Shown: piece by piece, positions 43,329 to 51,908 of the stretch
Layout of the letters: each line of letters begins with the position of its first letter
Position numbering within the stretch: the first letter of the stretch is position 1
Source of the DNA: JACDBZ01 sp038233215
GTDB taxonomy: Bacteria; Chloroflexota; Limnocylindria; QHBO01
Direction of reading: 5' to 3'
DNA length: 64,000 bases
Assembly (NCBI GenBank): GCA_038233215.1
Contig: JBBSML010000007.1
Location: 1-64,000, forward strand
Notes under the pieces: generated by a model
The model's input: the letters and a program-made list of their open reading frames with translations, nothing else
The model's database searches: none
Told to the model about the DNA's origin: nothing
Translations under genes and position numbers: made by a program

Positions 43329-44061
43329 GGCAGACGCTTCTCCGAAGGGGGCCGGATCAAGCAGTCGGCAGGTCAAGGAATCTCAACGGGTACAATCCTG
43401 CTCATGCGACAGGCGTAGCCTGCCCGATCCACAGCACGTTAGGCTGAGTACGCACGATGAGCTCATCTGCCTCACGACGCCCGTCGATGACCAAAGACAG
43501 GCGGAACACGCCGGAGCCCTCGCCACCAGCACGCAGCTCCTCGAACTCCCTGGCATAGTCGGCGCGAGCCGCATCCGCAGTTATGCACCATCGCTGGCTG
43601 ACTCCATCGAAATGGGGTACTCGAACCTCGGCCCTATAGCGGCCATCGGCGCCCTATCACCCTTTTGACCGAGCAATCGCGGCCCTGGTCACAGCCAACT
43701 ATGCCCACCAAGAGATGGCTATCGATGTGTCCGGAGCTATCGAGGTTGCGGTCCTCGACGATGACGAGCAGCGCTTGAAGGTCTCTCATCATCCGGACGG
43801 GTTCCTTCAGTTCTCGGGTAATGAGATCCGGTCTGGGCGCGAGGCGACGGGTGCCCCTAACGGGATCGGCATCGTCTCATGGCCGCTGCATCAGCCGACG
43901 TTGGGTCCATCTCGCGTCACCACCCTATAAGTTGGCGCCGCCCTAAATCACGGCCCGCACCGAAAGGCGACCTCCGCGGGCACCTCCGATTCGTGCTCAC
44001 GACCATCCTCTCCGTGCCGCGCCAAAAGGAGGTCTTTGCGGACCGCCTGAACGATCACTCG
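43329..44061. other. Gap with a gene remnant
   Basis: 733 bp between the TetR gene and res. It contains the remnant at 43640-43930 and, in another + frame just before it (about 43450-43668), a stretch that could be the earlier part of the same gene after a frameshift. 43931-44061 shows nothing I can name. Confidence 0.4.
43640..43930 (+). pseudogene. Remnant of an unrecognised gene
   Basis: An open stretch of about 96 codons with plausible coding composition, without a start at its beginning. It includes YHPFDRAIAALVTANYAHQ and LKVSHHPDGFLQFSGNEI, a style seen in phage- or plasmid-borne hypothetical proteins. The start ATG 43715 would give 71 residues. Frame change upstream suggests decay rather than a short gene. 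Low certainty. Confidence 0.35.
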
Positions 44062-46596
44062 TCAGTCGTATGGACGCGAGTCCTCCGACTCGTAGAGAGC
44101 GGTAACCTTTGCCCCCTGGAATGCGAGAACCGCCGTCCGCGCCGCGGCATCAGCGAGATCCAGTACGCGAAGTGTTCCGTCCTCCACCCTGGCCACCGAC
44201 TCAACACGAACGAACCGATCGCTGTACCGCTCGGCGAACATCGCGAGCGCATGGAGCTTGGCTCGCGCGTCTGCGAGATAGTCGCCATGTGGATCGACGA
44301 TCGATGCCCCGAGCGTCCCATCTGAACGCCGGGACACAATGATGAAGTCGGGCTGTAGGGACGCCCACTGCCCATCGTCGTGGTGGTACGCGATCCGCAG
44401 CGACGCCGGCGTTGCGCTTCCCGGATTGCGGTACCACGCGACGAACCCGGGCCGGGCTAGCTCCGCCTGAACGACTCGCCGCTCCCACTCGTTGAGCTCC
44501 GCGGGAAACATCCCGCCGTCGTCCGCGTATAAGTGCCCCGAGTACCTGGGCAAATCTTCGCCGTGCCGGTCCTTCGTGGCGGCCCGTTCGTTTGCCCGCA
44601 GTTCGACTGTCACCTCCTCGGGGGACGTCGTTTGCTCGCGTACCCGCGTGTAGGCAGCGCGCGTAGCGCCTGTCGTAAGCAGGATCTCCACCCGGACCCG
44701 GTTGAGCTGTTCCTGGACCCACGCAGTCGTTGTCTCGTCGATGGCCCCGACGACGCTCTCCACGCGCAGGAGCGCGGCGACCTGGACACGGACCTGATCC
44801 CGGTTTGCGCCCGGCCCGGCAGCCGCCAGCCGATGCGCGAACCATGCCTTTCCGACGCCCTCGCGCACAGCATTGATCATCCGCTGGCTGTCCCGCGCCA
44901 CATCGCGTGCGTGGGTCGCAATCCTCCGAACCTCGGGCTCTGCGCCGGTTTCCTCGCCGACCGTCGTGATGCGTGATCGCCGAACCTCGGCCGCGAGCAT
45001 GTCCTCGATGTTCGCGTCCACGGCTGCCCTGTGCTCCGCGGCGAGGCCATCGAGCCGCGAGTTCAGGCGCGACGTCAGTTCAGCTACGGCGTTCGCCAGC
45101 AGTGGCGCTCCGCTCGCATCGTCGGCGAGAAGCCGGGCGAGCGTCCTGGCCCGTCTCAGCGGGCTGGCGCTGCGGTCGGGCGTCGGGATGCTGGGCAGCG
45201 CGCCGATGAAGTCGAAGACTTCGCGGCCCAGGTGCGGATTGCGATCGAAGACCTGCGGCGCCCGCACAACCGCCGCCGCCACCCGGAGCTGGCCGTTGTC
45301 CGGCCCGGTACCCTCGAGCGCGTCCTTGATGGCCGTCAGCGCCTTCCGATCGAACAGCGGCAGGTAGCAGGTGACCGAGTTCAGGGCGTCATCGGTCGCG
45401 ATGCGGTGCGCCAGCGGCTGGCGAACCATCCGGCCGATGATCTGGGCGATGTGCGTCGCATCCTTCGCGGGCCGCTCCGAGTAGAGCACCTCTGCGCGCG
45501 GGCAGTCCCATCCGGTGGAGATCGCTTCCTTGGCCAGCACGACGCGGACATCGGTATCGGTCTGGATCGACTCGGGGAACACCCACTCGACTGTCCGCGA
45601 GCCCAGCGTCATCGTCTGATGCTCGCCGAGGACGTGCGCGATCGCCTGCGGCCCGAGCTCGGGCCACTCCTCCTCGATGGTCGAGACCAGCTCGGTGAGC
45701 TTGGCATCGCTCGCCTTGTCCGGCACCTGGACAACGAGCACGGGGAGCACCTCGGGCTCGCCCTCGGCGGCCGAGTACGCGGCCCAGCGCTCCTCAAACG
45801 TCCTCGTTGCCTTGACCGCCTCCCGCAGCAACGTCGTCGAGAACGTGCCCTTCTCGTCGGGCTGGTCGAGGCCGATCTCGTCCTTGACCAGGCCCGAAGC
45901 ACGCACGCGCCCGATGTCGACCGCGACGTTCGGACGGGTGATGCGGTTGGTGACCTCACCCATCGCGCGGGTGAATCGGTCAATAGTGGCGGAGATGCCC
46001 CACACGATGGGCATCGGCGGGTTGGAGCCTGGCTGACCGCTGATGAGCCGATGCACGATCGTCTGCCGATCCGCCGCGCGCTTCATGCCGCGGTGCGCCT
46101 CGTCGAGGACCATGACGAGTCCCGTCTGGCGTCCCCGGATCGTGTTGCGCAGGATGTCCCAGAACGAGAACTCCCTGGTATTCGTGCCGCCCTGTGCGAG
46201 GCGGCTCGACTTCGACAGCTTCTGGGTGTTGAGGAAATAGACGTGGCGTGACGCCAGGTCGGCATCCGGGAACGACTCATCGATGTCGCGCAGCTGCCAG
46301 TTGTTGAGTAACTCGGACGCATCGAGCATGCGAGCCTTGGTCTGCCGGTTGAGTGCGGGGTCATCGGTGATCCACAGGAAGCTCACACCCGGATCGGGCT
46401 CGGTGTCGAGGTCGGTCGAGCCGAAGAAGAGCGCCTCGATGACTGCCGTCGCGATGACCGTCTTGCCGGAGCCGGTGATAGCGGACAGCGCGAAGGAGGA
46501 GAGGTCTCCATGGGCCACGTCCCGGCGTGATCGCTGGAGGCGCTTGATGACCTCGATGGCGGCGTCGCGCTGATAGTCGCGCAGCTCGTAACGCAT
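44062..46596 (-). CDS. Type III-like restriction subunit, DEAH helicase with C-terminal nuclease-like domain
   Basis: 844 residues. An SF2 helicase: ITGSGKTVIAT (40-50), DEAH in VMVLDEAHRG (161-170), SATID, and motif VI QIIGRMVRQP. Near the C-terminus, LQPDFIIV (747-754) and ASIVDPHG (764-771) occupy the position of the PD-(D/E)XK nuclease of type III Res proteins, but the DxH arrangement lacks the canonical Lys. It follows the methylase with no gap (TAGATG). It should translocate and cut unmodified DNA with Mod; activity with this motif is uncertain. Confidence 0.85.
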   Translation of the reverse strand: MRYELRDYQRDAAIEVIKRLQRSRRDVAHGDLSSFALSAITGSGKTVIATAVIEALFFGSTDLDTEPDPGVSFLWITDDPALNRQTKARMLDASELLNNWQLRDIDESFPDADLASRHVYFLNTQKLSKSSRLAQGGTNTREFSFWDILRNTIRGRQTGLVMVLDEAHRGMKRAADRQTIVHRLISGQPGSNPPMPIVWGISATIDRFTRAMGEVTNRITRPNVAVDIGRVRASGLVKDEIGLDQPDEKGTFSTTLLREAVKATRTFEERWAAYSAAEGEPEVLPVLVVQVPDKASDAKLTELVSTIEEEWPELGPQAIAHVLGEHQTMTLGSRTVEWVFPESIQTDTDVRVVLAKEAISTGWDCPRAEVLYSERPAKDATHIAQIIGRMVRQPLAHRIATDDALNSVTCYLPLFDRKALTAIKDALEGTGPDNGQLRVAAAVVRAPQVFDRNPHLGREVFDFIGALPSIPTPDRSASPLRRARTLARLLADDASGAPLLANAVAELTSRLNSRLDGLAAEHRAAVDANIEDMLAAEVRRSRITTVGEETGAEPEVRRIATHARDVARDSQRMINAVREGVGKAWFAHRLAAAGPGANRDQVRVQVAALLRVESVVGAIDETTTAWVQEQLNRVRVEILLTTGATRAAYTRVREQTTSPEEVTVELRANERAATKDRHGEDLPRYSGHLYADDGGMFPAELNEWERRVVQAELARPGFVAWYRNPGSATPASLRIAYHHDDGQWASLQPDFIIVSRRSDGTLGASIVDPHGDYLADARAKLHALAMFAERYSDRFVRVESVARVEDGTLRVLDLADAAARTAVLAFQGAKVTALYESEDSRPYD

Positions 46597-48711
46597 CTAA
46601 TCGCGCCCGCGCTCGGGCAGGAACATCGACAGGTAGGAATCGGGCAGGCGGACGGTGTCCATGCCGTTGGGCAGCTCAGCGGCGATGCCGGCGAACGTGG
46701 TCGGCGAGTGCGTCACGATGAACGCGGTGGTCGCCGTCTCCGGGCGTGCCGAGACGAAGCTGCGCCATCGGTCCTCGTCGAAGAGGATGCCGTACCGATC
46801 CGTCCAAGCGTACGGGAGCGGGGCGCCGGCCTCGTCCGTGCGCGGTGCGATCGGCCCGGAGGCGCCGGCGCGCAGCCAGAGCAGCGGCGCGATGGCGTCG
46901 TAGGCCAGTCCGAGGTCGACGTCGTCCGCGTCGAGGTAGCGGAGCTCCAGGAAAGCGGCGTTCTCCTCGAGACCGTCGGCAATCGGGAACTCATCGGTGA
47001 ACTTGTAATCGCCCTTGTTCGGTTCGCCATCCGGCGTTTGGCCGGTGATCGCCGCCGTCACGCGCGGCCGCGTGATGTGCTCGAAGATGCCGAGCGCCTC
47101 CCACTCCGGATCGCCGGGCCGGAGGCCCTGGGCGCGCAGACCCTTCGCCTCGTCGACGGACACCTCGTTATTGGTGACCATGATCGATTGTCGCCGACCG
47201 CCGTCCTGCCGATTTAGCCGCATGACGGCATGAGCCGTAGTTGCCGAGCCCGCGAAAAAGTCCAGCACAACGGCGTCGGGCTTGCTCTTCACGAAGAAGC
47301 GGACCGTGTCTTCGACGGCATATAGAGACTTGGGAAACGGAAATCGACGGTCCTTGAGCAACGCGCGCAAGAGCGAGGTGCCGTACTGGCCGGCGTCGTG
47401 ACCTGGAAACCTCCATGCAGTGGTAGCCCGCGTGACCTTTCCTTGCATCGCCACCACGACCTTCGATCCATCAGGTCGCTCGCCAGCGATGGCCCATTCT
47501 CCTGCCTTGATCCTCCGTAGTGCGCTGGCGCTGAGGTAGGTGAAGATGAACGGCTGATGAGCGTGGCCGGCACTAACGCGAACAAACCCAGCATCGTTAA
47601 GACGCAACAGGCTAGGCCCTGTCAATCCCCAGTTCATGTGCAGTCCATCCTCGCGAATGGGAAACACGGGTACGGCGTCACGCCTAGCCGGGACACTCTC
47701 GACGGGGTCCGTAGGTCCCAGCGGATCGCCGACACCCACGATGCGTTGTGTCTCGGGTGAGACGAAGATCGGATAGAACTGCCTCGGCCGAGTGCGCCGC
47801 ACAGACGAGAGGTCAGTACGACGCAAGTACCACCACCTCACCTCGCGTTCGTGGCCATCGCCAGTGGGGTGAACTACGTGTGCGCCGCCGAGGATGGCGA
47901 AGAAGATGTACTCATCGGATCGGGAAAACAAGTCCTCCCGCTTCGCGCCCGACGGGTTGATCACGCTGCTGACCATCTGCAGCCGGGCATTGGCGAATGT
48001 CTGTTCCAACAGCAGTCCCAGACGGAGGTACTCCCGCTCGTCGATCGTGACGATGAGGACCGAGTCGTCGGGATTCAGGAGCTCCTTGGCGAGCTTGAGG
48101 CGCCGCTCCATAAATGCGAGCCACTTGCTATGGCGGTAGGCATCGCTGTCGTCGACGTAGTCGTTGTTGTACTTCCAGTCGCGCGCGCCGCTGTTGTAGG
48201 GCGGGTCGATGTAGATGCAGTCGACCTTGCCGGCGTGGGTAAAGCGCAGTGCCTCGAGCGCGTGGTGGTTCTCGCCATTGATGACGACGTGGTACGGCTT
48301 GTCGCCGCCGCGCTCGACCGTGCCGACGGAGCGAAATCCGGGCAGCACCGGCTCGCCGAAGTCGGTGATGACGACTAGCGAATCGAGCGGCATGCGTTCG
48401 CGCTCGCCGACTGCGTGCTCGCCCCGGGCGACGTAGGCGCCATCCGGATCGCGAACCAGTCCCACGGTCGCGAGGGGATCCTCGACAGCGAGGACCTCGT
48501 AGGTCGGACTGTCGGGGTCATCTCGGCTGACGACTTGGGAGCCGGTGCGGATCGCATGCTGAGGCAACCGCACCCGCTCGGGGATGTGCTGCTCGAACAC
48601 CAGCCCGAAGCTGCGGCGCTGCTTGAGCCGATCGGTCTGGCTTCGAAGGTCCTCCCGCAGGGCCGGATCCTCGACCCGCTCGAGGAGGACGTCCAGCTCG
48701 CTTCGAATCAT
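46597..48711 (-). CDS. Type III-like DNA methyltransferase (Mod)
   Basis: 704 residues. Beta-class amino-methyltransferase: the catalytic DPPYNSG at 169-175 precedes the SAM site LDFFAGSATTAHA (484-496). The region between is about 300 residues and is the likely target-recognition part. The pair Mod-Res, in this order and abutting, is the layout of type III systems. Target sequence unknown. N-terminal 125 residues with ALREDLRSQTDRL are a helical part typical of Mod-linked proteins. Confidence 0.88.
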   Translation of the reverse strand: MIRSELDVLLERVEDPALREDLRSQTDRLKQRRSFGLVFEQHIPERVRLPQHAIRTGSQVVSRDDPDSPTYEVLAVEDPLATVGLVRDPDGAYVARGEHAVGERERMPLDSLVVITDFGEPVLPGFRSVGTVERGGDKPYHVVINGENHHALEALRFTHAGKVDCIYIDPPYNSGARDWKYNNDYVDDSDAYRHSKWLAFMERRLKLAKELLNPDDSVLIVTIDEREYLRLGLLLEQTFANARLQMVSSVINPSGAKREDLFSRSDEYIFFAILGGAHVVHPTGDGHEREVRWWYLRRTDLSSVRRTRPRQFYPIFVSPETQRIVGVGDPLGPTDPVESVPARRDAVPVFPIREDGLHMNWGLTGPSLLRLNDAGFVRVSAGHAHQPFIFTYLSASALRRIKAGEWAIAGERPDGSKVVVAMQGKVTRATTAWRFPGHDAGQYGTSLLRALLKDRRFPFPKSLYAVEDTVRFFVKSKPDAVVLDFFAGSATTAHAVMRLNRQDGGRRQSIMVTNNEVSVDEAKGLRAQGLRPGDPEWEALGIFEHITRPRVTAAITGQTPDGEPNKGDYKFTDEFPIADGLEENAAFLELRYLDADDVDLGLAYDAIAPLLWLRAGASGPIAPRTDEAGAPLPYAWTDRYGILFDEDRWRSFVSARPETATTAFIVTHSPTTFAGIAAELPNGMDTVRLPDSYLSMFLPERGRD

Positions 48712-48838
48712 GCGCTAAGCCTACCCGCAGGCGCGGCGACGTTCCCACATTCCCGCGCAGCCGAAAGGACCTCGTTTCGGGCAGCCCGCGCTACGTTGAG
48801 AATCAGCCACGAATGCTTCACTGATGTGAGGCTCCCTT

Positions 48839-48874
48839 TTCGGAGCGCCCAGCGACTTCGGAGCGCCCAGCGAC
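48839..48874. repeat. 18-bp tandem repeat, two copies
   Basis: TTCGGAGCGCCCAGCGAC occurs twice in a row. Its first nine bases recur at 49095-49103 between the long direct repeats. Confidence 0.85.
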
Positions 48875-49006
48875 ACCCTGGGTAGCGCTTCGAGCATCAC
48901 CTGGCCGTATGCTTTACCGCGGCGAGATGGCTCAGAGACCCACTAGACCGGCGCCCCTAGCTCAACAAACAACGCGTTACCAGGCAACCAACTCGCGGGC
49001 GGCCGG

Positions 49007-49180
49007 CCCCCGAAGCGTTCCCCGTAGCGTTCCCCGTATCAAGTGTTCGAACGTACCCTGACGATACGAAGCTGCAGGGAACGGAGCTTCGGGCTTCGGA
49101 GCGTGAGGGCGCTTGATCCCCGAAGCGTTCCCCGTAGCTCCCGTATCAAGTGTTCGAACGTACCCTGACGATACGAAGCT
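49007..49180. repeat. Pair of long direct repeats, candidate recombinase or replication site
   Basis: Copies at 49007-49073 and 49118-49180. A 39-bp core (49035-49073 and 49142-49180) is identical, 107 bp apart, and is preceded by CCCGAAGCGTTCCCCGTAG in both. Each core has GTATC and GATAC arms around the palindrome GTTCGAAC. The serine recombinase gene begins its coding about 950 bp away, with its 3' end 267 bp from the right copy. Confidence 0.75.
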
Positions 49181-49229
49181 CGACTACCGTGTACGCCAGT
49201 TATAGCGTCGACTCAGGAGGTACTCACGG

Positions 49230-49400
49230 ATGCCCCTGTCCGCTGAACAAATGCAGACAATGATGGCCGAGATCGACTGCGGAGTGACCCGCGAGGAGTC
49301 CCGGCTGGCACCCCTCGACGCCGCTGAAGCGGGGTTCTGGGAACGGGCCGTGGTCGAGATCCGGGCCATCAAAGAGCAAGGCTATCCCGCCGGCGACTGA
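49230..49400 (+). CDS. Hypothetical 56-residue protein
   Basis: Short gene with a strong ribosome binding site, AGGAGG, 9 bases before the ATG. The product starts MPLSAEQMQTMMAEIDCGV and is mostly helical, with EEVE-type acidic stretches and an EAGFWERAVVEI segment; no family recognised. It converges on the serine recombinase gene with 46 bp between. It begins 50 bp after the right copy of the direct repeats, so the repeats may lie in its promoter. Confidence 0.55.
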   Translation: MPLSAEQMQTMMAEIDCGVTREESRLAPLDAAEAGFWERAVVEIRAIKEQGYPAGD

Positions 49401-49446
49401 TGGGCGGCCAGCCGGCACCCAGCCGCCGGAGGACGATGACCGATCA

Positions 49447-50136
49447 CTACTGACCGATCGACCGCTTCAGTCTTCCAAGGGTGGCCGTTCCGATGCCAAG
49501 GCGGCGAGCGGCTTCGCGCTGAGAGAGCTTGCCGGCGGCCAGCTCCGCACGCACCGTCTCCCAGCGACGTGCGAAGCCGTGGCGTGAGGAGACGGGCGGC
49601 CTCCCGATGCGGGCGCCGTTGCGTGCAGCTTTCCTCATTCCCTCTCGCACGCGATCCGCGATCAGCTCCCGCTCCATCTCGGCCACGGCCGCGAGGATCG
49701 TGAAGACCAACCGCCCCGTGGCGCTGGTCGTGTCGAGCTCGGGCTGAGTCAGTGACGCGAATCCGACCCCGGAATGCTCGAGGTCGCGCAAGGTGGCGAG
49801 AGCGTGCAAGGTGGAACGGTAGGCACGGTCGAGCTTCCAGACCAGGACACGGTCGACGCGTCGTCTAGCTGCGTCTGCCAACAGGCGGGCCCACGCGGTC
49901 CGGTGGCTCAAGTCGCCGGCCGCAGCCGCGTCAACGTATTCAGTGGCGATCCAGCCGCGCGCCGAAACGTACTCCCGCATGGCCACGAGCTGGAGCTCTG
50001 GGTCTTGGTCTTTGTCGCGCGTGCTGACACGCGCGTACAGGGCCACACGGATGCCCGCATCCCGCCGACGTCCGTCTGACTCTGCGAACTGACCGGCCCC
50101 TCTTGGAGGGGCACCGACGACGACTCGATCGGTCAT
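49447..50136 (-). CDS. Serine recombinase (resolvase/invertase family)
   Basis: 229 residues from ATG 50136, overlapping the DUF3631 stop (ATGA). The catalytic Ser is in ALYARVSTRDKDQ (S38), followed by VLVWKLDRAYRS and the AEMERELIADRVREGM helix. The C-terminus holds a Hin-type HTH (LSQREAARRLGIGTATLGRL). The small size fits a resolvase or invertase rather than a large serine integrase. The nearby 39-bp repeats are its likely site. Confidence 0.92.
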   Translation of the reverse strand: MTDRVVVGAPPRGAGQFAESDGRRRDAGIRVALYARVSTRDKDQDPELQLVAMREYVSARGWIATEYVDAAAAGDLSHRTAWARLLADAARRRVDRVLVWKLDRAYRSTLHALATLRDLEHSGVGFASLTQPELDTTSATGRLVFTILAAVAEMERELIADRVREGMRKAARNGARIGRPPVSSRHGFARRWETVRAELAAGKLSQREAARRLGIGTATLGRLKRSIGQ

Positions 50137-51410
50137 ACCGTCGGCTCCCACGGCGGCCACAGGACGACTTGCGTGGTGTCGAGCCTTCCACCTACGCCAT
50201 CCAGCAACGTCGGATTGACCGCACCGCCCGCGGTGACCGCACTCTCGGTTGGTAGATGAGTTTCAACCGCTACACCGCTACGCTCGAGCTTCGCTTCACG
50301 CTCCGAGGCAGCGGAGTAGCGGTTGGGATCGCCTATGGGTGGCGGCAAGTAGCGACTGAACGCGTCGGTGAACTGCTCGAGGTCATAGCCACGGACGTTC
50401 TCTCCACCGATCCTCAGTTGACGGGCGCGAATCCCGAACGGGCTGAGCAGCCGGCCCATGCCGGTTGGCCTCAGTCCTCGACCGTTGTTCCACTCCTGCC
50501 AAGGATGAACCTCGAACTCATCCGCCAGCAGAACATCCAGCAGGTCCCTCAATGCCAGCCGCTCGATGCGACGTTCCGCGAAGATCGTACGGATGTCGCC
50601 AAGCAGTAGGACGGCGACCTTTTCCTCCTCGAGCTCGAGCACCCCGGAGAGCCGTAGGGCAGCGCGGCGCCCGCGCGACGGCCACTCTGCCCCCGCCGCA
50701 TCGGCCAGGGCCAGCAACGGTTCCCAGCTGTCTGCTGCTCGATCAGGCAGCTCTTCTGGTACGTCGGCCTCCTCGGGCAGCCGCAGCTCAGATGCGAGGA
50801 CCTCCCACGCGTCTCTTATGGGCGACGCGTCGCGCTCAGCTGTGCGATACCGGAAGCGTTCGACAGGCTCATGTCGAGCGCGGCGCTTCAGGGCGACGAC
50901 GATAGATCGGTCCTGGACCGTATCGGGTAGCCGTCCGATGCTGGCGATTGCTTTCGGGCAATACACCTCGAACGACTCGAGGCGCATCTTCTTACCCTCA
51001 CTCACGACTCGCCAGAACGGGACACCGCGTCGGTAGCCGTTGTTGAGCAGGCCGCGTATGTCCTCCCCGCCATCGGGGTTCCGCCTTCCAAAGATTGTGT
51101 CTGCTTCGTCCAAGAGCAATGTCGGGTGCCGCTCGTCGATGATGCGAAAGAGGGCCGCGAGGCTCGCACCCGCCATTGGCACGGGCTCGCGAGTGAGCAG
51201 GCGCAGGCACTCGAGTAGCCGTGTCTTCCCAGAACCCTTCTCCGGGCTCTGGATGGCCAAGTACGGCGTCGTGTCGAATTGGTCGTACAGCCAGGAATGA
51301 CCCACCCACAGAGCGACCGCATGGGCTAGTTCTGCGCTGCCAAGGACGACAAAACGGCTCAGAAAGACAGCCGTGCAGTCCAGCAGGTCAGACGTCGCGC
51401 TAGGGCTCAT
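50133..51410 (-). CDS. DUF3631 ATPase
   Basis: 425 residues from ATG 51410, overlapping the stop of the HTH gene. Walker A SPEKGSGKTRLLE (55-67), Walker B TLLLDEADTIF (97-107). The DUF3631 domain (EVLASELRLPEEADVPEELPD region onwards) covers most of the second half. Such proteins occur in phages and plasmids, often with primase-like partners, and are thought to act in replication of the element. No primase motif is present here. Confidence 0.85.
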   Translation of the reverse strand: MSPSATSDLLDCTAVFLSRFVVLGSAELAHAVALWVGHSWLYDQFDTTPYLAIQSPEKGSGKTRLLECLRLLTREPVPMAGASLAALFRIIDERHPTLLLDEADTIFGRRNPDGGEDIRGLLNNGYRRGVPFWRVVSEGKKMRLESFEVYCPKAIASIGRLPDTVQDRSIVVALKRRARHEPVERFRYRTAERDASPIRDAWEVLASELRLPEEADVPEELPDRAADSWEPLLALADAAGAEWPSRGRRAALRLSGVLELEEEKVAVLLLGDIRTIFAERRIERLALRDLLDVLLADEFEVHPWQEWNNGRGLRPTGMGRLLSPFGIRARQLRIGGENVRGYDLEQFTDAFSRYLPPPIGDPNRYSAASEREAKLERSGVAVETHLPTESAVTAGGAVNPTLLDGVGGRLDTTQVVLWPPWEPTV

Positions 51411-51679
51411 GACGCACCCCGCTTGTCGATGTATCGGCCTATCGCGGAGGCAGGGACTAATCGCCTTCGCCCCACTTTGACCGACCACAACTCGCCGCTG
51501 AGCAGCTCGGCGTAGAGGGCAGTCCGCCCGATGCCGAGTGCCTTCGCGGCTTCGTCGATGCTCAGCAGTCGATCGGGCGAGTCTCGCACCGTGTCCAGCT
51601 CGGCTCGAATCGCGAGGATCAACGCTTGCACAAGGTCGTCGACGGCAACCTGGACGGCCGTCTCATGTTCGCCAGTCAT
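51407..51679 (-). CDS. Excisionase-like HTH protein
   Basis: 90 residues from ATG 51679, a start that overlaps the stop of the small RHH-like gene. The winged-helix MerR-like/HTH_17 motif RLLSIDEAAKALGIGRTAL-YAEL is followed by the wing VKVGRRRLVPASAIGRYID. Proteins of this kind act as excisionases or regulators in integrative elements. A longer frame from 51853 exists but its upstream part is the small gene in another frame. Confidence 0.8.
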   Translation of the reverse strand: MTGEHETAVQVAVDDLVQALILAIRAELDTVRDSPDRLLSIDEAAKALGIGRTALYAELLSGELWSVKVGRRRLVPASAIGRYIDKRGAS

Positions 51680-51849
51680 TGCCCGCCTCGGCTTCGCCAC
51701 CGTCTCGGCGCTGCCGCAACGCAATGCCGCTCCAAGCCCTCCAAGATGAGAACGAGTGCCTGCTCCTTCGCGCCGCGCAACTCGAGCTGGGCCAGTTCCC
51801 GGAGCCGTTCGAAGTCCTGAGTCGGTATCGCGAGATAAATCGTCCTCAT
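51676..51849 (-). CDS. Small ribbon-helix-helix-like protein
   Basis: 57 residues from ATG 51849: MRTIYLAIPTQDFERLRELA continues into two helical stretches (RGAKEQALVLILEGLERH). The pattern of a short strand then two helices suggests an Arc/MetJ-type DNA-binding fold; this is a guess from sequence style. The stop overlaps the next gene's ATG (ATGA), like all other junctions of this operon. Confidence 0.5.
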   Translation of the reverse strand: MRTIYLAIPTQDFERLRELAQLELRGAKEQALVLILEGLERHCVAAAPRRWRSRGGQ

Positions 51850-51908
51850 GCACAGATGGTCGCGATCTGAGCCTGCTCAGGACAAGGTGTTCAGGTGTTC
51901 AAGTTGCT

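Larger units (their letters stand above)
48712..49229. other. Non-coding region with tandem and direct repeats
   Basis: 518 bp between mod and the small + ORF. No convincing gene. It carries the 18-bp tandem pair (48839-48874), the 39-bp direct repeats at 49035-49073 and 49142-49180 and shared TTCGGAGCG motifs. GC is somewhat lower than in the genes. Confidence 0.6.

Noticed and set aside
45031..46251. 406-codon + frame opposite the restriction subunit
   Set aside because: Antisense to a gene with complete helicase motifs; no ribosome binding site or family signal.
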